Positions 39,493-50,198 of a stretch of DNA of 64,000 bases are shown here, piece after piece. Source of the DNA: Photobacterium angustum (GTDB lineage Bacteria; Pseudomonadota; Gammaproteobacteria; Enterobacterales; Vibrionaceae); NCBI RefSeq assembly GCF_002954615.1, contig NZ_MSCJ01000001.1:62001-126000 (forward strand), in the 5' to 3' direction. The position numbers and the translations under genes are program-made. The number at the start of each line of letters is the position of its first letter. Position 1 is the stretch's first letter. The notes under the pieces are model-generated. The model did not search any database and was not told the DNA's origin. It was given only the letters and a program-made list of their open reading frames with translations.

Positions 39493-42354
39493 TTATAGCG
39501 CAGCAATCGTTGCTTTTTGCTCAATAAGCTTCACTAATGTTTCTTCATAACCGGCTAGCTTTTCACGCTCTTTAGTGATCACGATTTCAGGCGCTTTAGC
39601 AACGAAGCCTTCGTTACTTAGCTTGCCAGAAGTACGTTTGATTTCGCCTTCCATTTTCGCGATTTCTTTGTCTAAACGTGCAAGCTCTGCATCTTTATCA
39701 ATTAAGCCCGCCATTGGGATCATCAATTCAGATTTGCCTACAAGTGCAGTCGCACAAGCTGGTGTTGCTTCACTGTCAGCCAATACTTTCACTTCTTCTA
39801 GTTTTGCTAGAGATTTCAGTACTGTCAGGTTTGCTTCAACACGTGCAGTATCAGCAGCATCAGCCACTTTTAGCATTACTGATAATGGCTTACTTGGCGC
39901 GATATCGTATTCTGCACGTAGGTTACGAATACTCGTGATAAACGCTTTAACAAACTCAATGTCAGTAATTGCAGCTTGGTCAAATTGCGCTTCATCAAAC
40001 TGAGGTAATGCCTGAGTCATGATGGTTTCACCTTCAACACCGTCAACAAGTGGCTTAACGCTCTGCCAGATAGATTCAGTGATGTAAGGAAGAACAGGAT
40101 GCGCAAGACGTAATGTCTTCTCTAGCACTGTGATTAGAGTATGACGCGTTGCACGCTGTTGTGCTTCTGTACCTTTCCATAGAACAGGTTTAGTTAGTTC
40201 TAGGTACCAGTCACAGAATTGGTTCCAGATGAACTCGTAAAGTACACCAGCAGCCATATCTAAACGGAAGTTATCAATGTGAGCATTGAACTCTTTTGCC
40301 GCTAGCTGGAATTGTGATTCAATCCACTTGTCTGCTAGTGAGTAGTCAAGCTCGCTACCTGCTGCGAAACCGCAATCTTGATCTTCTGTGTTCATTAGTA
40401 CGTAACGACTTGCGTTCCATAGCTTATTACAGAAGTTACGGTAACCTTCAAGACGTTTCATGTCCCAGTTGATGTCACGGCCCGTTGAAGCCATAGCAGC
40501 AAGAGTGAAACGTAGGGCATCAGTACCGTAAGGTTCGATGCCGTTCTCAAATGTTTTACGTGTCGCTTTTTCGATCTTCGCTGCAAGTTGTGGCTGCATC
40601 ATATTGCCACAACGCTTCTCTACTAGAGACTCAAGATCAATACCGTCGATCATGTCGATAGGATCGATAACGTTACCCTTAGATTTCGACATTTTATCGC
40701 CGTTTTCGTCACGGATAAGACCCGTTACGTAAACTGTTTTAAATGGTACTTGTGGCTTGCCGTCTTCATCTTTACAGAAGTGCATGGTCATCATGATCAT
40801 ACGTGCAACCCAGAAGAAGATGATATCAAAACCTGTTACCAACACATCAGATGGGTGGAAGGTTTGAAGATCAGCGGTGTTTTCTGGCCAGCCTTGCGTA
40901 CCGAATGTCCATAGTGCTGAAGAGAACCATGTATCAAGTACATCATCGTCTTGGCGTAATACGACAACCGGTGCTAGGTTATGTTTTTCACGTACTTCAG
41001 CTTCGTTACGACCAACGTAAACATTACCGTCGTTGTCGTACCAAGCAGGAATACGGTGACCCCACCATAGCTGACGTGAAATACACCAGTCTTGAATGTC
41101 ACGCATCCAAGCGAAGTACATGTTTTCGTACTGCTTAGGTACGAATTGAATATCACCGTTTTCAACCGCTTCAACAGCAGGTTTTGCTAGCGGAGCTGCA
41201 CGAACGTACCATTGGTCAGTTAGCATTGGTTCAATAACCACGCCACCACGGTCACCGTAAGGGATCGTTAGGTCGTGATCTTTGATTTCTTCTAGTAGAC
41301 CTAGTTCATCAAATTCAGCAACAATCGCTTTACGTGCAGCAAAACGTTCCATGCCATGGTATTTCTCTGGCAGCGCAGTGCTGTATGCATCACTTGGCTC
41401 GCCATTAGTTGTGAATACTTCTGCAGCATCACGAATATCGGCATTGAACGTTAGGATATTGATCATAGGTAGGCTATGACGTTTACCTACTTCGTAGTCA
41501 TTGAAATCATGTGCAGGTGTGATTTTTACACAACCGGTGCCTTTTTCCATATCAGCGTGCTCATCACCTACGATAGGGATGCGACGGCCAACGATTGGAA
41601 GAATGATTTCTTTACCGATCAGATCTTTGTAACGTGGATCTTCAGGGTTAACGGCAACACCAGTATCGCCCAGCATAGTTTCAGGACGTGTAGTTGCAAC
41701 AACGATGTAGTCTTTACCTTCCGCTGTTTGTACGCCATCAGCTAATGGGTAACGGAAGTGCCACATGTGGCCTTTTTTATCTTTGTTTTCAACTTCTAGA
41801 TCTGAGATCGCAGTGTGTAGTTTAGGATCCCAGTTAACTAGACGCTTACCGCGGTAAAGAAGATCTTCTTGGTATAGACGAACGAAAACTTCTTGAACGG
41901 CATTTGATAGACCATCATCCATCGTGAAGCGCTCACGATCCCAGTCTACTGATGCGCCAAGGCGACGAAGTTGCTTAGTGATCGTGCCACCAGATTCGCC
42001 TTTCCATTCCCAGATCTTATCGATGAAAGCATCACGACCGTAATCGTGCTTTGTTTTGCCTTCTTCAGCAGCAATCTTACGTTCCACAACCATTTGGGTA
42101 GCAATACCTGCGTGGTCAGTACCAACCTGCCATAAGGTGTTTTTGCCTTTCATACGCTCACAACGGATCAGGGTATCCATAATGGTATCCTGGAACGCGT
42201 GGCCCATGTGTAGGCTACCTGTGACGTTTGGTGGTGGGATCATAATGCTGTAAGCATCTTTAGATGTATCACCATGAGGCTTGAAGTAACCAGCCTCTTC
42301 CCAGCGCTGATATAGCGCTTGTTCAATTGATTGTGGGTTGTATGTCTTTTCCAT
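39493..42354 (-). CDS. valS: Valyl-tRNA synthetase
   Basis: A 953-residue class I synthetase. The HIGH-type motif is [13 protein letters not shown] (about residues 41-53) and the KMSKS motif is [12 protein letters not shown] (about 554-565). The editing domain ([19 protein letters not shown]) and the C-terminal coiled coil ([21 protein letters not shown]) are present. The length matches E. coli (951). It follows holC by 28 bases, in the conserved order pepA-holC-valS. Confidence 0.98.
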   Translation of the reverse strand: MEKTYNPQSIEQALYQRWEEAGYFKPHGDTSKDAYSIMIPPPNVTGSLHMGHAFQDTIMDTLIRCERMKGKNTLWQVGTDHAGIATQMVVERKIAAEEGKTKHDYGRDAFIDKIWEWKGESGGTITKQLRRLGASVDWDRERFTMDDGLSNAVQEVFVRLYQEDLLYRGKRLVNWDPKLHTAISDLEVENKDKKGHMWHFRYPLADGVQTAEGKDYIVVATTRPETMLGDTGVAVNPEDPRYKDLIGKEIILPIVGRRIPIVGDEHADMEKGTGCVKITPAHDFNDYEVGKRHSLPMINILTFNADIRDAAEVFTTNGEPSDAYSTALPEKYHGMERFAARKAIVAEFDELGLLEEIKDHDLTIPYGDRGGVVIEPMLTDQWYVRAAPLAKPAVEAVENGDIQFVPKQYENMYFAWMRDIQDWCISRQLWWGHRIPAWYDNDGNVYVGRNEAEVREKHNLAPVVVLRQDDDVLDTWFSSALWTFGTQGWPENTADLQTFHPSDVLVTGFDIIFFWVARMIMMTMHFCKDEDGKPQVPFKTVYVTGLIRDENGDKMSKSKGNVIDPIDMIDGIDLESLVEKRCGNMMQPQLAAKIEKATRKTFENGIEPYGTDALRFTLAAMASTGRDINWDMKRLEGYRNFCNKLWNASRYVLMNTEDQDCGFAAGSELDYSLADKWIESQFQLAAKEFNAHIDNFRLDMAAGVLYEFIWNQFCDWYLELTKPVLWKGTEAQQRATRHTLITVLEKTLRLAHPVLPYITESIWQSVKPLVDGVEGETIMTQALPQFDEAQFDQAAITDIEFVKAFITSIRNLRAEYDIAPSKPLSVMLKVADAADTARVEANLTVLKSLAKLEEVKVLADSEATPACATALVGKSELMIPMAGLIDKDAELARLDKEIAKMEGEIKRTSGKLSNEGFVAKAPEIVITKEREKLAGYEETLVKLIEQKATIAAL

Positions 42355-42382
42355 AGCGCTCTTAGAAGGATTCTATGTGGAA

Positions 42383-42835
42383 TTAGGGCGTCTCAGTAGC
42401 AGTGGCAGTCGTAATTTGAATGCCAGCAAGGCGATATGCCTTGTAACGCTCGCGCGCTAACTGCTTGAGCTTTTCATCGCAAGGAACGAAGTCTACCACT
42501 TGTGCAAAGCTAACCGCAAAATTTGGTGCGTTTTCCGCTAAATTAATTAGCGTAGCACGGCGTCCAGTATGACGTAATGTTGACCATCCTATCTCAACGG
42601 GAGAGCCGCCATTAGGCCCTTCGCCGACAAGATTGTGGGGCACAAAACTATCAGGATCCTGCTGCCATAGATATTCATCTATTTGTTCTGCTTGCTGTTT
42701 ATTTGCTGCTAGTAGGTAAACGTTGTTACCTTGCCGGTAACTCATCGCTGCTAAATGACAGGCAAAATGGCACTGAAAGTGACTATCAGCACTCTCTTGC
42801 TTGTCATCGATTATATAAAACGTAGCATGAGTCAT
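42383..42835 (-). CDS. holC: DNA polymerase III chi subunit
   Basis: A 150-residue chi subunit of the clamp loader, which links psi to single-strand-binding protein. It begins MTHATFYIIDD and has HFACHLAAMSYRQGNNVYLLA and LWQQDPDSFVPHN, typical of HolC. It lies between pepA and valS. A hairpin terminator precedes it, so it probably has its own promoter or depends on read-through. Confidence 0.94.
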   Translation of the reverse strand: MTHATFYIIDDKQESADSHFQCHFACHLAAMSYRQGNNVYLLAANKQQAEQIDEYLWQQDPDSFVPHNLVGEGPNGGSPVEIGWSTLRHTGRRATLINLAENAPNFAVSFAQVVDFVPCDEKLKQLARERYKAYRLAGIQITTATATETP

Positions 42836-42851
42836 GGTTTTTTGTTCCTAA

Positions 42852-42877
42852 AGAAAAGGGCCTTACGGCCCTTTTCG
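42852..42877 (-). terminator. Terminator between pepA and holC
   Basis: On the minus strand AAAAGGGCC-GTAA-GGCCCTTTT is followed by a T-rich run, eight bases past the pepA stop. Confidence 0.85.
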
Positions 42878-42884
42878 ATGTCTT

Positions 42885-44393
42885 TTACTCGACGATCTCT
42901 TGGCCTGCTCTATTTAATAAGAACTGGACAAGTAGAGGGACTGGTCGACCGGTAGAGCCTTTTGCTGCGCCACCTTTCCAAGCAGTACCTGCAATATCAA
43001 GATGCGCCCAGTTGTACTTTTTAGTAAAGCGAGATAAGAAACAACCTGCGGTTATAGTACCTGCACCAGGCGTGCCTAAGTTTGCCATATCAGCAAATGG
43101 GCTAGCAATTTGCTCTTGGTATTCATCGCTCATCGGTAGACGCCAAGCGCGATCACCGGATTGCTCTGATGCATTTATAATTTCATGCGACAGTGGATTA
43201 TGGTTACCCATTAAACCACTAATGTGATTACCTAAAGCAACAACACAAGCACCTGTTAATGTCGCAACGTCAATCACACATTCAGGTTCAAAACGCTCAA
43301 CATAAGTTAATGCATCACAAAGCACTAAACGACCTTCTGCATCGGTATTTAATACTTCAACTGTTTGACCTGACATAGTGGTTAAAATATCACCAGGACG
43401 ATAAGCGTTACCACCAGGCATATTCTCACAACCCGCTAATACACCAACTACATTGATTGGTAAATTAAGCTTAGCTAATGCTTTCATGGTACCGAACACA
43501 GAGGCTGCACCACACATGTCGTACTTCATTTCGTCCATTTGAGCGCCAGGTTTAATCGAAATACCACCTGAATCAAAAGTTAACCCTTTACCGACAAGGA
43601 CGATTGGCTTAGCGTCTGAATCGGGGTTACCTTTGTACTCAATAACCGACATCATAGCTTCATTTTTAGAACCACGACCCACAGCAAGATATGATGTCAT
43701 CCCTAAAGATTGCATCTCTTGCTCACCAATGATCTTAGTACTTACGGTCTCAAAATCATCGGCTAGACGGCGTGCTTGTGAAGCAAGATAAGCTGGATTT
43801 GCCACGTTTGGTGGCATATTACCCAAATCTTTACTTGCGCGAACACCAGATGCTACTGCCAGACCATGGCTGATCGCGCGTTCACCTAAAGATAGCTCGC
43901 GACGAGTCGGTACATTAAAGACTAGTTTACGCAGTGGACGACGAGTCTCTGGTTTATTACTCTTAAACTGGTTAAAGGTATACAAGCTATCTTTGGTTGT
44001 TTCGACTGCTTGACGTACTTTCCAGTAAGTATCACGACCTTTAACATGAAGCTCTGTTAAGAAGCACACTGCTTCCATTGAGCCAGTTTCATTTAAAGTA
44101 CTGATCGTTTTTTTGATGATTTGCTTATATTGACGTTCATCAAGTTCACGTTCTTTACCACAACCAACCAGTAAAACACGCTCTGATAATACATTTGGTA
44201 CATGGTGTAGTAAGAGCATTTGCCCAGGCTTACCTTCTAGGTCGCCACGACGCAGTAAGGAGCTAATATAACCATCACTGATTTTATCTAGCTGTTCCGC
44301 GATTGGAGAGAGGCGACGTGGTTCAAAGACACCAACAACAATACAAGCACTACGCTGTTTTTCGGGGCTGCCGCTTTTTACACTGAACTCCAT
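42885..44393 (-). CDS. pepA: Leucyl aminopeptidase (aminopeptidase A)
   Basis: A 502-residue M17 metallopeptidase from the ATG at 44393 ([15 protein letters not shown]), chosen because AGGAG stands seven bases upstream and the length matches E. coli PepA (503). The active-site [14 protein letters not shown] and the metal-binding [13 protein letters not shown] are intact. In E. coli PepA also binds DNA in Xer recombination and represses carAB. It is divergent from lptF. Confidence 0.97.
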   Translation of the reverse strand: MEFSVKSGSPEKQRSACIVVGVFEPRRLSPIAEQLDKISDGYISSLLRRGDLEGKPGQMLLLHHVPNVLSERVLLVGCGKERELDERQYKQIIKKTISTLNETGSMEAVCFLTELHVKGRDTYWKVRQAVETTKDSLYTFNQFKSNKPETRRPLRKLVFNVPTRRELSLGERAISHGLAVASGVRASKDLGNMPPNVANPAYLASQARRLADDFETVSTKIIGEQEMQSLGMTSYLAVGRGSKNEAMMSVIEYKGNPDSDAKPIVLVGKGLTFDSGGISIKPGAQMDEMKYDMCGAASVFGTMKALAKLNLPINVVGVLAGCENMPGGNAYRPGDILTTMSGQTVEVLNTDAEGRLVLCDALTYVERFEPECVIDVATLTGACVVALGNHISGLMGNHNPLSHEIINASEQSGDRAWRLPMSDEYQEQIASPFADMANLGTPGAGTITAGCFLSRFTKKYNWAHLDIAGTAWKGGAAKGSTGRPVPLLVQFLLNRAGQEIVE

Positions 44394-44588
44394 GCGTACT
44401 CCTAACATCCTAATAAAGACAATTAACGCTAAATGTTGGATAATACCACACTTGTTTGCTCTGCCGTGATTTCGGTATACGCTTAGAGTGCGGTCTTTCA
44501 TTTAGCTGAAAGATAAAAAAATAACTGATTTAACGAAAAACTATAGTGATTCCATCAAAAAAACAAGTTTTCTATGGGAATATAACGC

Positions 44589-45689
44589 GTGATTATTGTT
44601 AGGTATTTGACAAGAGAGACATTAAAGAGCCAATTAGCGGTACTTTTTGTACTTTTTCTTGTCTTTATTAGCCAAAAGTTTATTAGCATTTTAGCCGATG
44701 CAACCGATGGCTCGATCCCGAGTGATCTCATTCTAACCTTCATGGGATTATCTATCCCTTCGATGGCACTATTAATGCTCCCTCTGAGTTTATACATCGG
44801 TATCTTACTCACGTTCGGCAGATTATATGCTGAAAGTGAAATCACGGTGATGAATGCTACGGGGATGGGGAAAAAATTATTACTCCAATCTGCATTAGCT
44901 TTGGCCGTTATTACGGGGGCAATTGCAGCGATAAATTCTTTTTGGGTAGCACCTTGGTCGCAAGAGCATATAGAGCAACTTAAAGAAGAAACAAAAGCTG
45001 GGCCAACGTTAAATATGTTGGTAAAGGGAACGTTTCAGCCGGCACCGAATGGAAGTGGAGTTATCTTTATTGATAATATTACTGATAAAGGCTCGAAGCT
45101 TCATAAGGTTTTTGTCGCGCAATTAAAAGCAACCGACACCTTACAGCCTAGTGTCATAGTTGCTGATAATGGTACTGTCAAAGAGTTATCTGATGGTCGT
45201 CAAATGTTAGAATTAAATGACGGCGCTCGATATGAAGGTATTCCCACTCAGCTGAATTACTCGATTACTCATTTTAATGACTACCAAGCACTAATAGGAC
45301 AACGTGAAGTAAAAGCAGGAAATCGTGATTGGGAAGCCCAACCCACAATGACCTTAATAAAAGATCAAAGCTTGGCAGCAAAAGCTGAATTACAGTGGCG
45401 TTTCTCTTTAGTGCTTTGTATTCCATTGTTAGTGATGATTGTTGTTCCATTATCAGCTGTTAATCCACGTCAAGGACGATTTGCAAAATTAGCACCGGCT
45501 GTGTTGATTTATCTGGCTTATTTCTTAGCGATCTCATCGGCAAAATCTGCGATTGAGGATGGTATTATCCCATCAGCTATTGGCATGTGGCCGATTAATA
45601 TTACAACCTTGTTAGTTGCTCTTGCTTTAAATAGCTGGGATTCAATGCCTGTGCGACGCCTTAAAGATAAATTACGGAGACGCAGTTAA
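44589..45689 (+). CDS. lptF: LPS export permease LptF
   Basis: A 366-residue permease of the Lpt system that lifts lipopolysaccharide from the inner membrane with LptB2 and LptG. Three N-terminal membrane segments, a periplasmic beta-jellyroll (about 130-260) and three C-terminal segments are visible. The start is GTG, fixed by the family N-terminus MIIVRYLTRETLKSQ. Its stop overlaps the lptG ATG. Confidence 0.96.
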   Translation: MIIVRYLTRETLKSQLAVLFVLFLVFISQKFISILADATDGSIPSDLILTFMGLSIPSMALLMLPLSLYIGILLTFGRLYAESEITVMNATGMGKKLLLQSALALAVITGAIAAINSFWVAPWSQEHIEQLKEETKAGPTLNMLVKGTFQPAPNGSGVIFIDNITDKGSKLHKVFVAQLKATDTLQPSVIVADNGTVKELSDGRQMLELNDGARYEGIPTQLNYSITHFNDYQALIGQREVKAGNRDWEAQPTMTLIKDQSLAAKAELQWRFSLVLCIPLLVMIVVPLSAVNPRQGRFAKLAPAVLIYLAYFLAISSAKSAIEDGIIPSAIGMWPINITTLLVALALNSWDSMPVRRLKDKLRRRS

Positions 45690-46762
45690 TGTTTAAAATT
45701 CTCGACTGGTATATAGGTCGAACGATCATTGCAACTTTCTCACTTACCCTATCAACCTTAGTTGGCTTATCTGCGATCATTAAATATGTTGAGCAGTTAA
45801 GAAAAGTGGGGCAGGGAAGCTACGATCTCCTAAAAGCGCTGTATTTTGTTTTATTATCAATGCCGCAAGACATCATTATGTTTTTTCCTATGGCGGTATT
45901 ATTAGGTGCATTGATTGGTTTAGGTATGCTGGCATCAAGCTCTGAGCTGGTGGTAATGCAAGCGGCAGGTTTTTCTAAGCTTGATATCGGTCTATCGACT
46001 TTAAAAACGGCAGTCCCAATGATGATAGTTGTTGTTTTACTGGGGCAGTGGGGAGCACCGCAAGCGCAGAAAATGGCACGTGAATATCGTTCGGCATGGA
46101 TTTATGGCGGTAGTGTGATTGCTGCACAAAGTGGCGTATGGGCTAAAAATGATAATAGCTTCATTTATATGGGGCGTGTTCATGATCTCAATAAAGTGGA
46201 TGTTGTTAACATTTGGCAGTTTGACAACAAAGGTCAGTTGGAAGATGTAACATCAGCAAAACGCGCGTCTTATGATAAAGCGACGGGGTGGACAATGCAT
46301 GATGTGACTATAACTGACATGACTGGTAGTAGTCAGTTAACCAATAGCCATATTGAAAGCAAGCATTGGGAAACAACATTAACACCAGATAAATTAGCAG
46401 TTGTGACGGTGAAACCTGAAGAGTTATCGTTGTCTGGCTTATATCATTATGTGAGTTATCTTAAAGAGACCAAGCAAGATGCTTCTCGTTATGAGTTGGC
46501 ATTCTGGCGTAAAGCGCTTCAGCCGGTATCCATTGCTGTTATGATGCTATTAGCATTATCTTTTGTTTTTGGTCCTCTTCGCTCGGTTACGATGGGTGCT
46601 CGTGTCCTTTCAGGTGTCATTTTTGGTTTTGCATTTTATATTTCAGACCAAGTGTTTGGCCCGATGATTTTAGTGTACCGATTACCGCCTATTTTAGGGG
46701 CTTTAGGTCCAAGTTTAGCGTTCTTGTTTATCACGATATATTTGTTAAGACGCAAACTATAG
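45689..46762 (+). CDS. lptG: LPS export permease LptG
   Basis: A 357-residue partner of LptF with the same layout of six membrane segments around a periplasmic domain. MFKILDWYIGRTI and SSSELVVMQAAGFS are typical. The ATG overlaps the lptF TAA, which implies coupled translation and equal dosage of the heterodimer. Confidence 0.97.
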   Translation: MFKILDWYIGRTIIATFSLTLSTLVGLSAIIKYVEQLRKVGQGSYDLLKALYFVLLSMPQDIIMFFPMAVLLGALIGLGMLASSSELVVMQAAGFSKLDIGLSTLKTAVPMMIVVVLLGQWGAPQAQKMAREYRSAWIYGGSVIAAQSGVWAKNDNSFIYMGRVHDLNKVDVVNIWQFDNKGQLEDVTSAKRASYDKATGWTMHDVTITDMTGSSQLTNSHIESKHWETTLTPDKLAVVTVKPEELSLSGLYHYVSYLKETKQDASRYELAFWRKALQPVSIAVMMLLALSFVFGPLRSVTMGARVLSGVIFGFAFYISDQVFGPMILVYRLPPILGALGPSLAFLFITIYLLRRKL

Positions 46763-46765
46763 AAC

Positions 46766-46795
46766 GAAAAAAGGAGCCTAACGGCTCCTTTTTTA
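46766..46795. terminator. Terminator between lptG and the RDD gene
   Basis: AAAAAAGGAGCC and GGCTCCTTTTTT form a perfect stem between convergent genes. Confidence 0.9.
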
Positions 46796-47287
46796 TTAGT
46801 GAATATCTTTTGTCACTATCATTTCACATTCCGCCATCACGTCTTGTAGCGATCGACGTTTAGTGTTGTATGCGAGCAAATTCCCCAACCCTAAGGCTGC
46901 CGTTGCAGCGCGGATCAATGCTTGAGTTATATTAATTGGGCGTCCATCTTTATTTTGTATTTTTAATTTCCATGCTCGCATACCCAGCGTTTGGCCACCA
47001 TGAGTCCAAAAGTAAGTATAAAATCCAATAATTACAGCGCCTAAGTAGCTAGAGTAAAGCAAGTTAGCTTGTGGATGATGTGTTAAATAAGCACTTACAT
47101 CCTCATAATTAGCTAAATCGAGAATATTAAAATGCAGTAGGATCGCTATTCCTGCCATTGCTATACCGCCTGCTAGCATAAGAATTGCAGCGACAATTAA
47201 AGCATCATAAAACCAAGCGGCTAAACGCCGAAATAAGGTGGGATATTGTGGGGAAGTCACATTTTTTATTTTTGCTGATTTTGACAT
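46796..47287 (-). CDS. RDD-family membrane protein
   Basis: A 163-residue inner-membrane protein with the RDD features: an arginine near the start of the domain (LFRRLAAWFYDALI), a conserved aspartate in helix 1 and the GGQTLGMRAWKLKI segment. Three to four hydrophobic segments are seen. The function is unknown. It is convergent with lptG, the same neighbour as in other vibrios. Confidence 0.9.
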   Translation of the reverse strand: MSKSAKIKNVTSPQYPTLFRRLAAWFYDALIVAAILMLAGGIAMAGIAILLHFNILDLANYEDVSAYLTHHPQANLLYSSYLGAVIIGFYTYFWTHGGQTLGMRAWKLKIQNKDGRPINITQALIRAATAALGLGNLLAYNTKRRSLQDVMAECEMIVTKDIH

Positions 47288-47472
47288 AAAACATCCGATT
47301 TTATCTAGCTGTATCCATATGTGCTGAGTGTAACAGCAAACGATAAGTCAGAGAACGTTTGATATTGCTACAGAATGTGTAAAGAGGTGGTGCTATTATC
47401 ATCAACAAGCAAGAAAATAGAGTGAAAATATAGCGGTCAAAAAGATTGGTTGAATATCTTAACGATAAAGGC

Positions 47473-47500
47473 TTGCCTCGCAGTATTGTATACGTATAAT
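47473..47500 (+). promoter_or_regulatory. Promoter of tRNA-Leu
   Basis: TTGCCT (47473-47478) and a perfect TATAAT (47495-47500), 16 bases apart, end 11 bases before the tRNA. Confidence 0.75.
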
Positions 47501-47511
47501 AGCCGCCATAA

Positions 47512-47596
47512 GCCCGAGTGGTGAAATTGGTATACACGACGGATTCAAAATCCGTTTCCTTCGGGAGTGACGGTTCAAGTCCGTCCTCGGGCACCA
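47512..47596 (+). tRNA. tRNA-Leu (CAA)
   Basis: An 85-base class II tRNA. GCCCGAG pairs with CTCGGGC, the anticodon CAA sits in a TTCAAAA loop, a long variable arm (TTTCCTTCGGGAG) is present, the T-loop reads TTCAAGT, and CCA is encoded. It is transcribed alone. Confidence 0.97.
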
Positions 47597-47602
47597 AATT
47601 TC

Positions 47603-47638
47603 AAACAAAGCCTCAGTCGAAAGATTGGGGCTTTGTTG
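47603..47638 (+). terminator. Terminator after tRNA-Leu
   Basis: The stem ACAAAGCC(T)CAG / TTGGGGCTTTGT with loop TCGAAAGA lies seven bases past the tRNA. A near-copy follows tRNA-Asp at 56144. Confidence 0.8.
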
Positions 47639-47957
47639 TATCTGGGCATTAGACTATCCCTTAATTTCTCCTTGAGATTCGTGTCATATTGATTAGTTAT
47701 ATTAAGCAGAAAGTTATCTGATTTGGTTATAGAATTACGTCGATTAAATCGAGTAACGTAGTTATTCAACTATTTCGTTTATAATCTGGCATTCCATCTT
47801 ATTTACTTATATATAACAGAGGGATAGATATGGTTTTTCAGAGTGGTTATACAACCTCTCATTTTTATTTATAATAATTTATGTGAAGGTGTTATCTGAA
47901 ATGAGAGGGATACTTTGATTATAAAAAAACTGTGCAATAATTATTTCAGGTTCATCT
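47639..47957 (+). promoter_or_regulatory. AT-rich leader region before the acyltransferase genes
   Basis: These 319 bases are very AT-rich. They hold a perfect ten-base inverted repeat, CCTCTCATTT at 47855-47864 and AAATGAGAGG at 47899-47908, with a 34-base loop. A short open frame of 14 codons (47830-47874, MVFQSGYTTSHFYL) behind AGAGGG runs into the left arm. A second tiny frame starts in the right arm. Whether either is translated is unknown. Confidence 0.45.
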
Positions 47958-48941
47958 TTGAGTTTTCATCTCGTGGTTAAAAATAATTTTGATATATTAC
48001 GAATTTTCCTCGCTGTACTTGTTTTCTATTTTCATATAGGGATAGAAACTCAAAATGAATACCTAATGTATGTACCAGGTGGTTTAGCGGTACATTGCTT
48101 TTTTGTTATTAGTGGTTATTTGATAGTAAAAAGCTACTTAAAAAGAAAGCCTTTATCTACTTATGTAAAGTCGCGTTTCTTACGTATTTATCCACTGTAT
48201 TTTATTGTAATCACAACGGCGTTTATTTTTGGATACTTTCATTACTCAGGTAGTTTTCTTGACTACTTAAATAATGGTGCAAGTAAATACTTAGTGTCTA
48301 ATTATTTGTTTGCTAATTTCTTACATCCGACGTTACCAGGTTTATTTGAAAATAATTTTCAACCCTTCGTTAATGCAGCATTATGGACCATTAAAATTGA
48401 AGTAATGTTCTATGTTTGTGTACCTATTATTTATGGTGTAATGAATAAAAAAGTAAATGATAAAAAGCTGACAGTACTATTAGGTTTAGTATCAATTTGC
48501 TGTTTTTATACTGGACAATACTTAATTGAGTATCATGGTTTACCAGCAAGCATTAATCGACAATTACCATCTATGTTAGTGTTCTTCATGCTAGGAGCAT
48601 ATTGGAATTTTGCAGAACCTAAGCTTTTAAAAGCTTGGCATCTACTTATCTTGATCCCGATAGTATTATTTTTACAAAGTTGGTTTGTGCTTTATGCGTT
48701 CGCGGTGAGTTTTACGGTGTACGTTATTGTCTTTAGGTTAAAGCCAATAGCAGTTAGCAAGCGTATTGGTGATATCTCATACGGTATCTACATTTGGCAT
48801 TTTCCAATCTTACAAACATTAATCATGTATGGATTTTTCAAGAATATTTATCAAGGTGCAGCAATTGCTACTGTACTTGTTTTCTCATTTGCAATGATTA
48901 GCTGGCACTTCATTGAGTCCAAATTAGTCGTTAGACATTAA
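47958..48941 (+). CDS. Acyltransferase-3 family membrane protein
   Basis: A 327-residue polytopic protein of the acyltransferase-3 (OafA/WecH-like) family. The N-terminal FDILRIFLAVLVFYFHIGIE has the conserved catalytic-type histidine (FH) in helix 1, then an SGYLI segment and SRFLRIYPLYFIV, all family hallmarks. About ten hydrophobic segments follow to the end. Such proteins usually add acetyl or other acyl groups to cell-surface glycans. The TTG start is the best available but unsure. It is AT-richer than flanking core genes and is followed closely by a second member of the family. Confidence 0.85.
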   Translation: MSFHLVVKNNFDILRIFLAVLVFYFHIGIETQNEYLMYVPGGLAVHCFFVISGYLIVKSYLKRKPLSTYVKSRFLRIYPLYFIVITTAFIFGYFHYSGSFLDYLNNGASKYLVSNYLFANFLHPTLPGLFENNFQPFVNAALWTIKIEVMFYVCVPIIYGVMNKKVNDKKLTVLLGLVSICCFYTGQYLIEYHGLPASINRQLPSMLVFFMLGAYWNFAEPKLLKAWHLLILIPIVLFLQSWFVLYAFAVSFTVYVIVFRLKPIAVSKRIGDISYGIYIWHFPILQTLIMYGFFKNIYQGAAIATVLVFSFAMISWHFIESKLVVRH

Positions 48942-48963
48942 TAGATTGAAGTTGAGTTGTTAT

Positions 48964-50067
48964 ATGGCAAGACGATTTGAAGCCCTTGATGCCTTTCGCG
49001 GCTTATGCGCATTATCTGTTGTGTTATTTCACTTTCGTGCTGTTGGGAGTGTGACTGAGTTACCTTTTTTTAGAGGTAGCGAATTATTTGTAGAGTTTTT
49101 CTTTGCTCTAAGTGGTTTTGTGCTCGCTCATAGTTATGGTTTTAGGAGCAATCTACGTTTTAAATCTTATATAGCATCGCGTTTTTTTCGACTATATCCA
49201 TTGTATGTTTGCATGCTAATGGTATTCATTGGATTAGAGGTAGTGAAATATATTGCGTACAAAACCATTGGTTTTAGTTTTAATACTTTACCATTTACAG
49301 GCCATGGCTCTTTGTCTGAAATACTCCCTAATCTATTAATGGTGCAATCATGGACAGCATTCACCGATCCTTTATCGTTTAATTATCCATCGTGGAGTAT
49401 AAGCATTGAGTTTTATCTCTATGTTTTACTCTTCCTAACGCTGCATTTGTTTGGTCGTTACAAAGTATGGAGTTGGTTGACGATAGCCGTTATGGTTTTA
49501 GGCTTAATGGGGAATAATTCAACATTACTTCAACCGTATGTATTTAATGGGTTATCATGCTTTTTTGGTGGTGCATTCACATATGTTGTATTTACCAAAG
49601 TAAAGCACATATCCATCCCTTTCATTGCTGGCTCTGTTATTGAAGTAGCGCTTTTAAGTACTGTAGCTTATTTGGTTTCAAATGAAATTGCAGACAGATA
49701 TATATACGCAACGCTATTGTTCTATTTTGTTGTACTGTTTTTTGCTTTTGAGTCTGGTGCGATTTCAAAACTGTTAAACAGAAGTGTATTTCAAGCCTTG
49801 GGTAAATGGTCTTACTCTATCTACTTAACGCATGCCGCCATTCTGTTTATGGTTACATCGTTCGCATTAGTAGGACAGAAAATATTAGGTAAAGATATCG
49901 CCCCAATGATAGAGGGGGCGCGGTTTATCGATTTAGGGTCGACGTTTTATAATAATGTACTTGTTGTTTCTGTTCTTTTGATAGTTATTATTGTTTCGAT
50001 TACGACATATAAATATATAGAGCTTAAAGGACAAGCATTAGGAAAACGGGTAATGAGCTCTAAATAG
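48964..50067 (+). CDS. Acyltransferase-3 family membrane protein, second copy
   Basis: A 367-residue relative of the preceding gene, from the ATG at 48964 (MARRFEALDAFRGLCALSVVLFHF). The family hallmarks are DAFRGLCALSVVLFH with the conserved histidine, LSGFVLAHSYG and SRFFRLYPLYVC. About ten hydrophobic segments are visible. The two proteins are clearly different in sequence, so this is not a recent duplication. The 22-base spacing to the first gene implies one transcript. The substrate is unknown; surface polysaccharide or lipid A-linked sugar acylation is the family expectation. Confidence 0.87.
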   Translation: MARRFEALDAFRGLCALSVVLFHFRAVGSVTELPFFRGSELFVEFFFALSGFVLAHSYGFRSNLRFKSYIASRFFRLYPLYVCMLMVFIGLEVVKYIAYKTIGFSFNTLPFTGHGSLSEILPNLLMVQSWTAFTDPLSFNYPSWSISIEFYLYVLLFLTLHLFGRYKVWSWLTIAVMVLGLMGNNSTLLQPYVFNGLSCFFGGAFTYVVFTKVKHISIPFIAGSVIEVALLSTVAYLVSNEIADRYIYATLLFYFVVLFFAFESGAISKLLNRSVFQALGKWSYSIYLTHAAILFMVTSFALVGQKILGKDIAPMIEGARFIDLGSTFYNNVLVVSVLLIVIIVSITTYKYIELKGQALGKRVMSSK

Positions 50068-50139
50068 ATATAAAACGTCAGACGTTCAGTGTGCAAAATA
50101 TACGATTATTACATTCGTGATTATATCTTGAGCTATCGC

Positions 50140-50198
50140 GTTTTTTTGGTGTTTTTTATAGAAAAAAAACTTGCCAATGTGATCTGAATCTCTATAAT
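50140..50198 (+). promoter_or_regulatory. rRNA operon P1 promoter with UP element
   Basis: TTGCCA (50171-50176) and TATAAT (50193-50198), 16 bases apart, are followed by GCGACCTCACTGACACGG, closely like the GC discriminator and start of E. coli rrn P1. A- and T-tracts just upstream (50140-50170) look like an UP element. Confidence 0.85.

Noticed and set aside
47512..50070. Classical tRNA-integrated island with att repeats
   Set aside because: No integrase gene and no second copy of the tRNA-Leu 3' end was seen before the rRNA operon.
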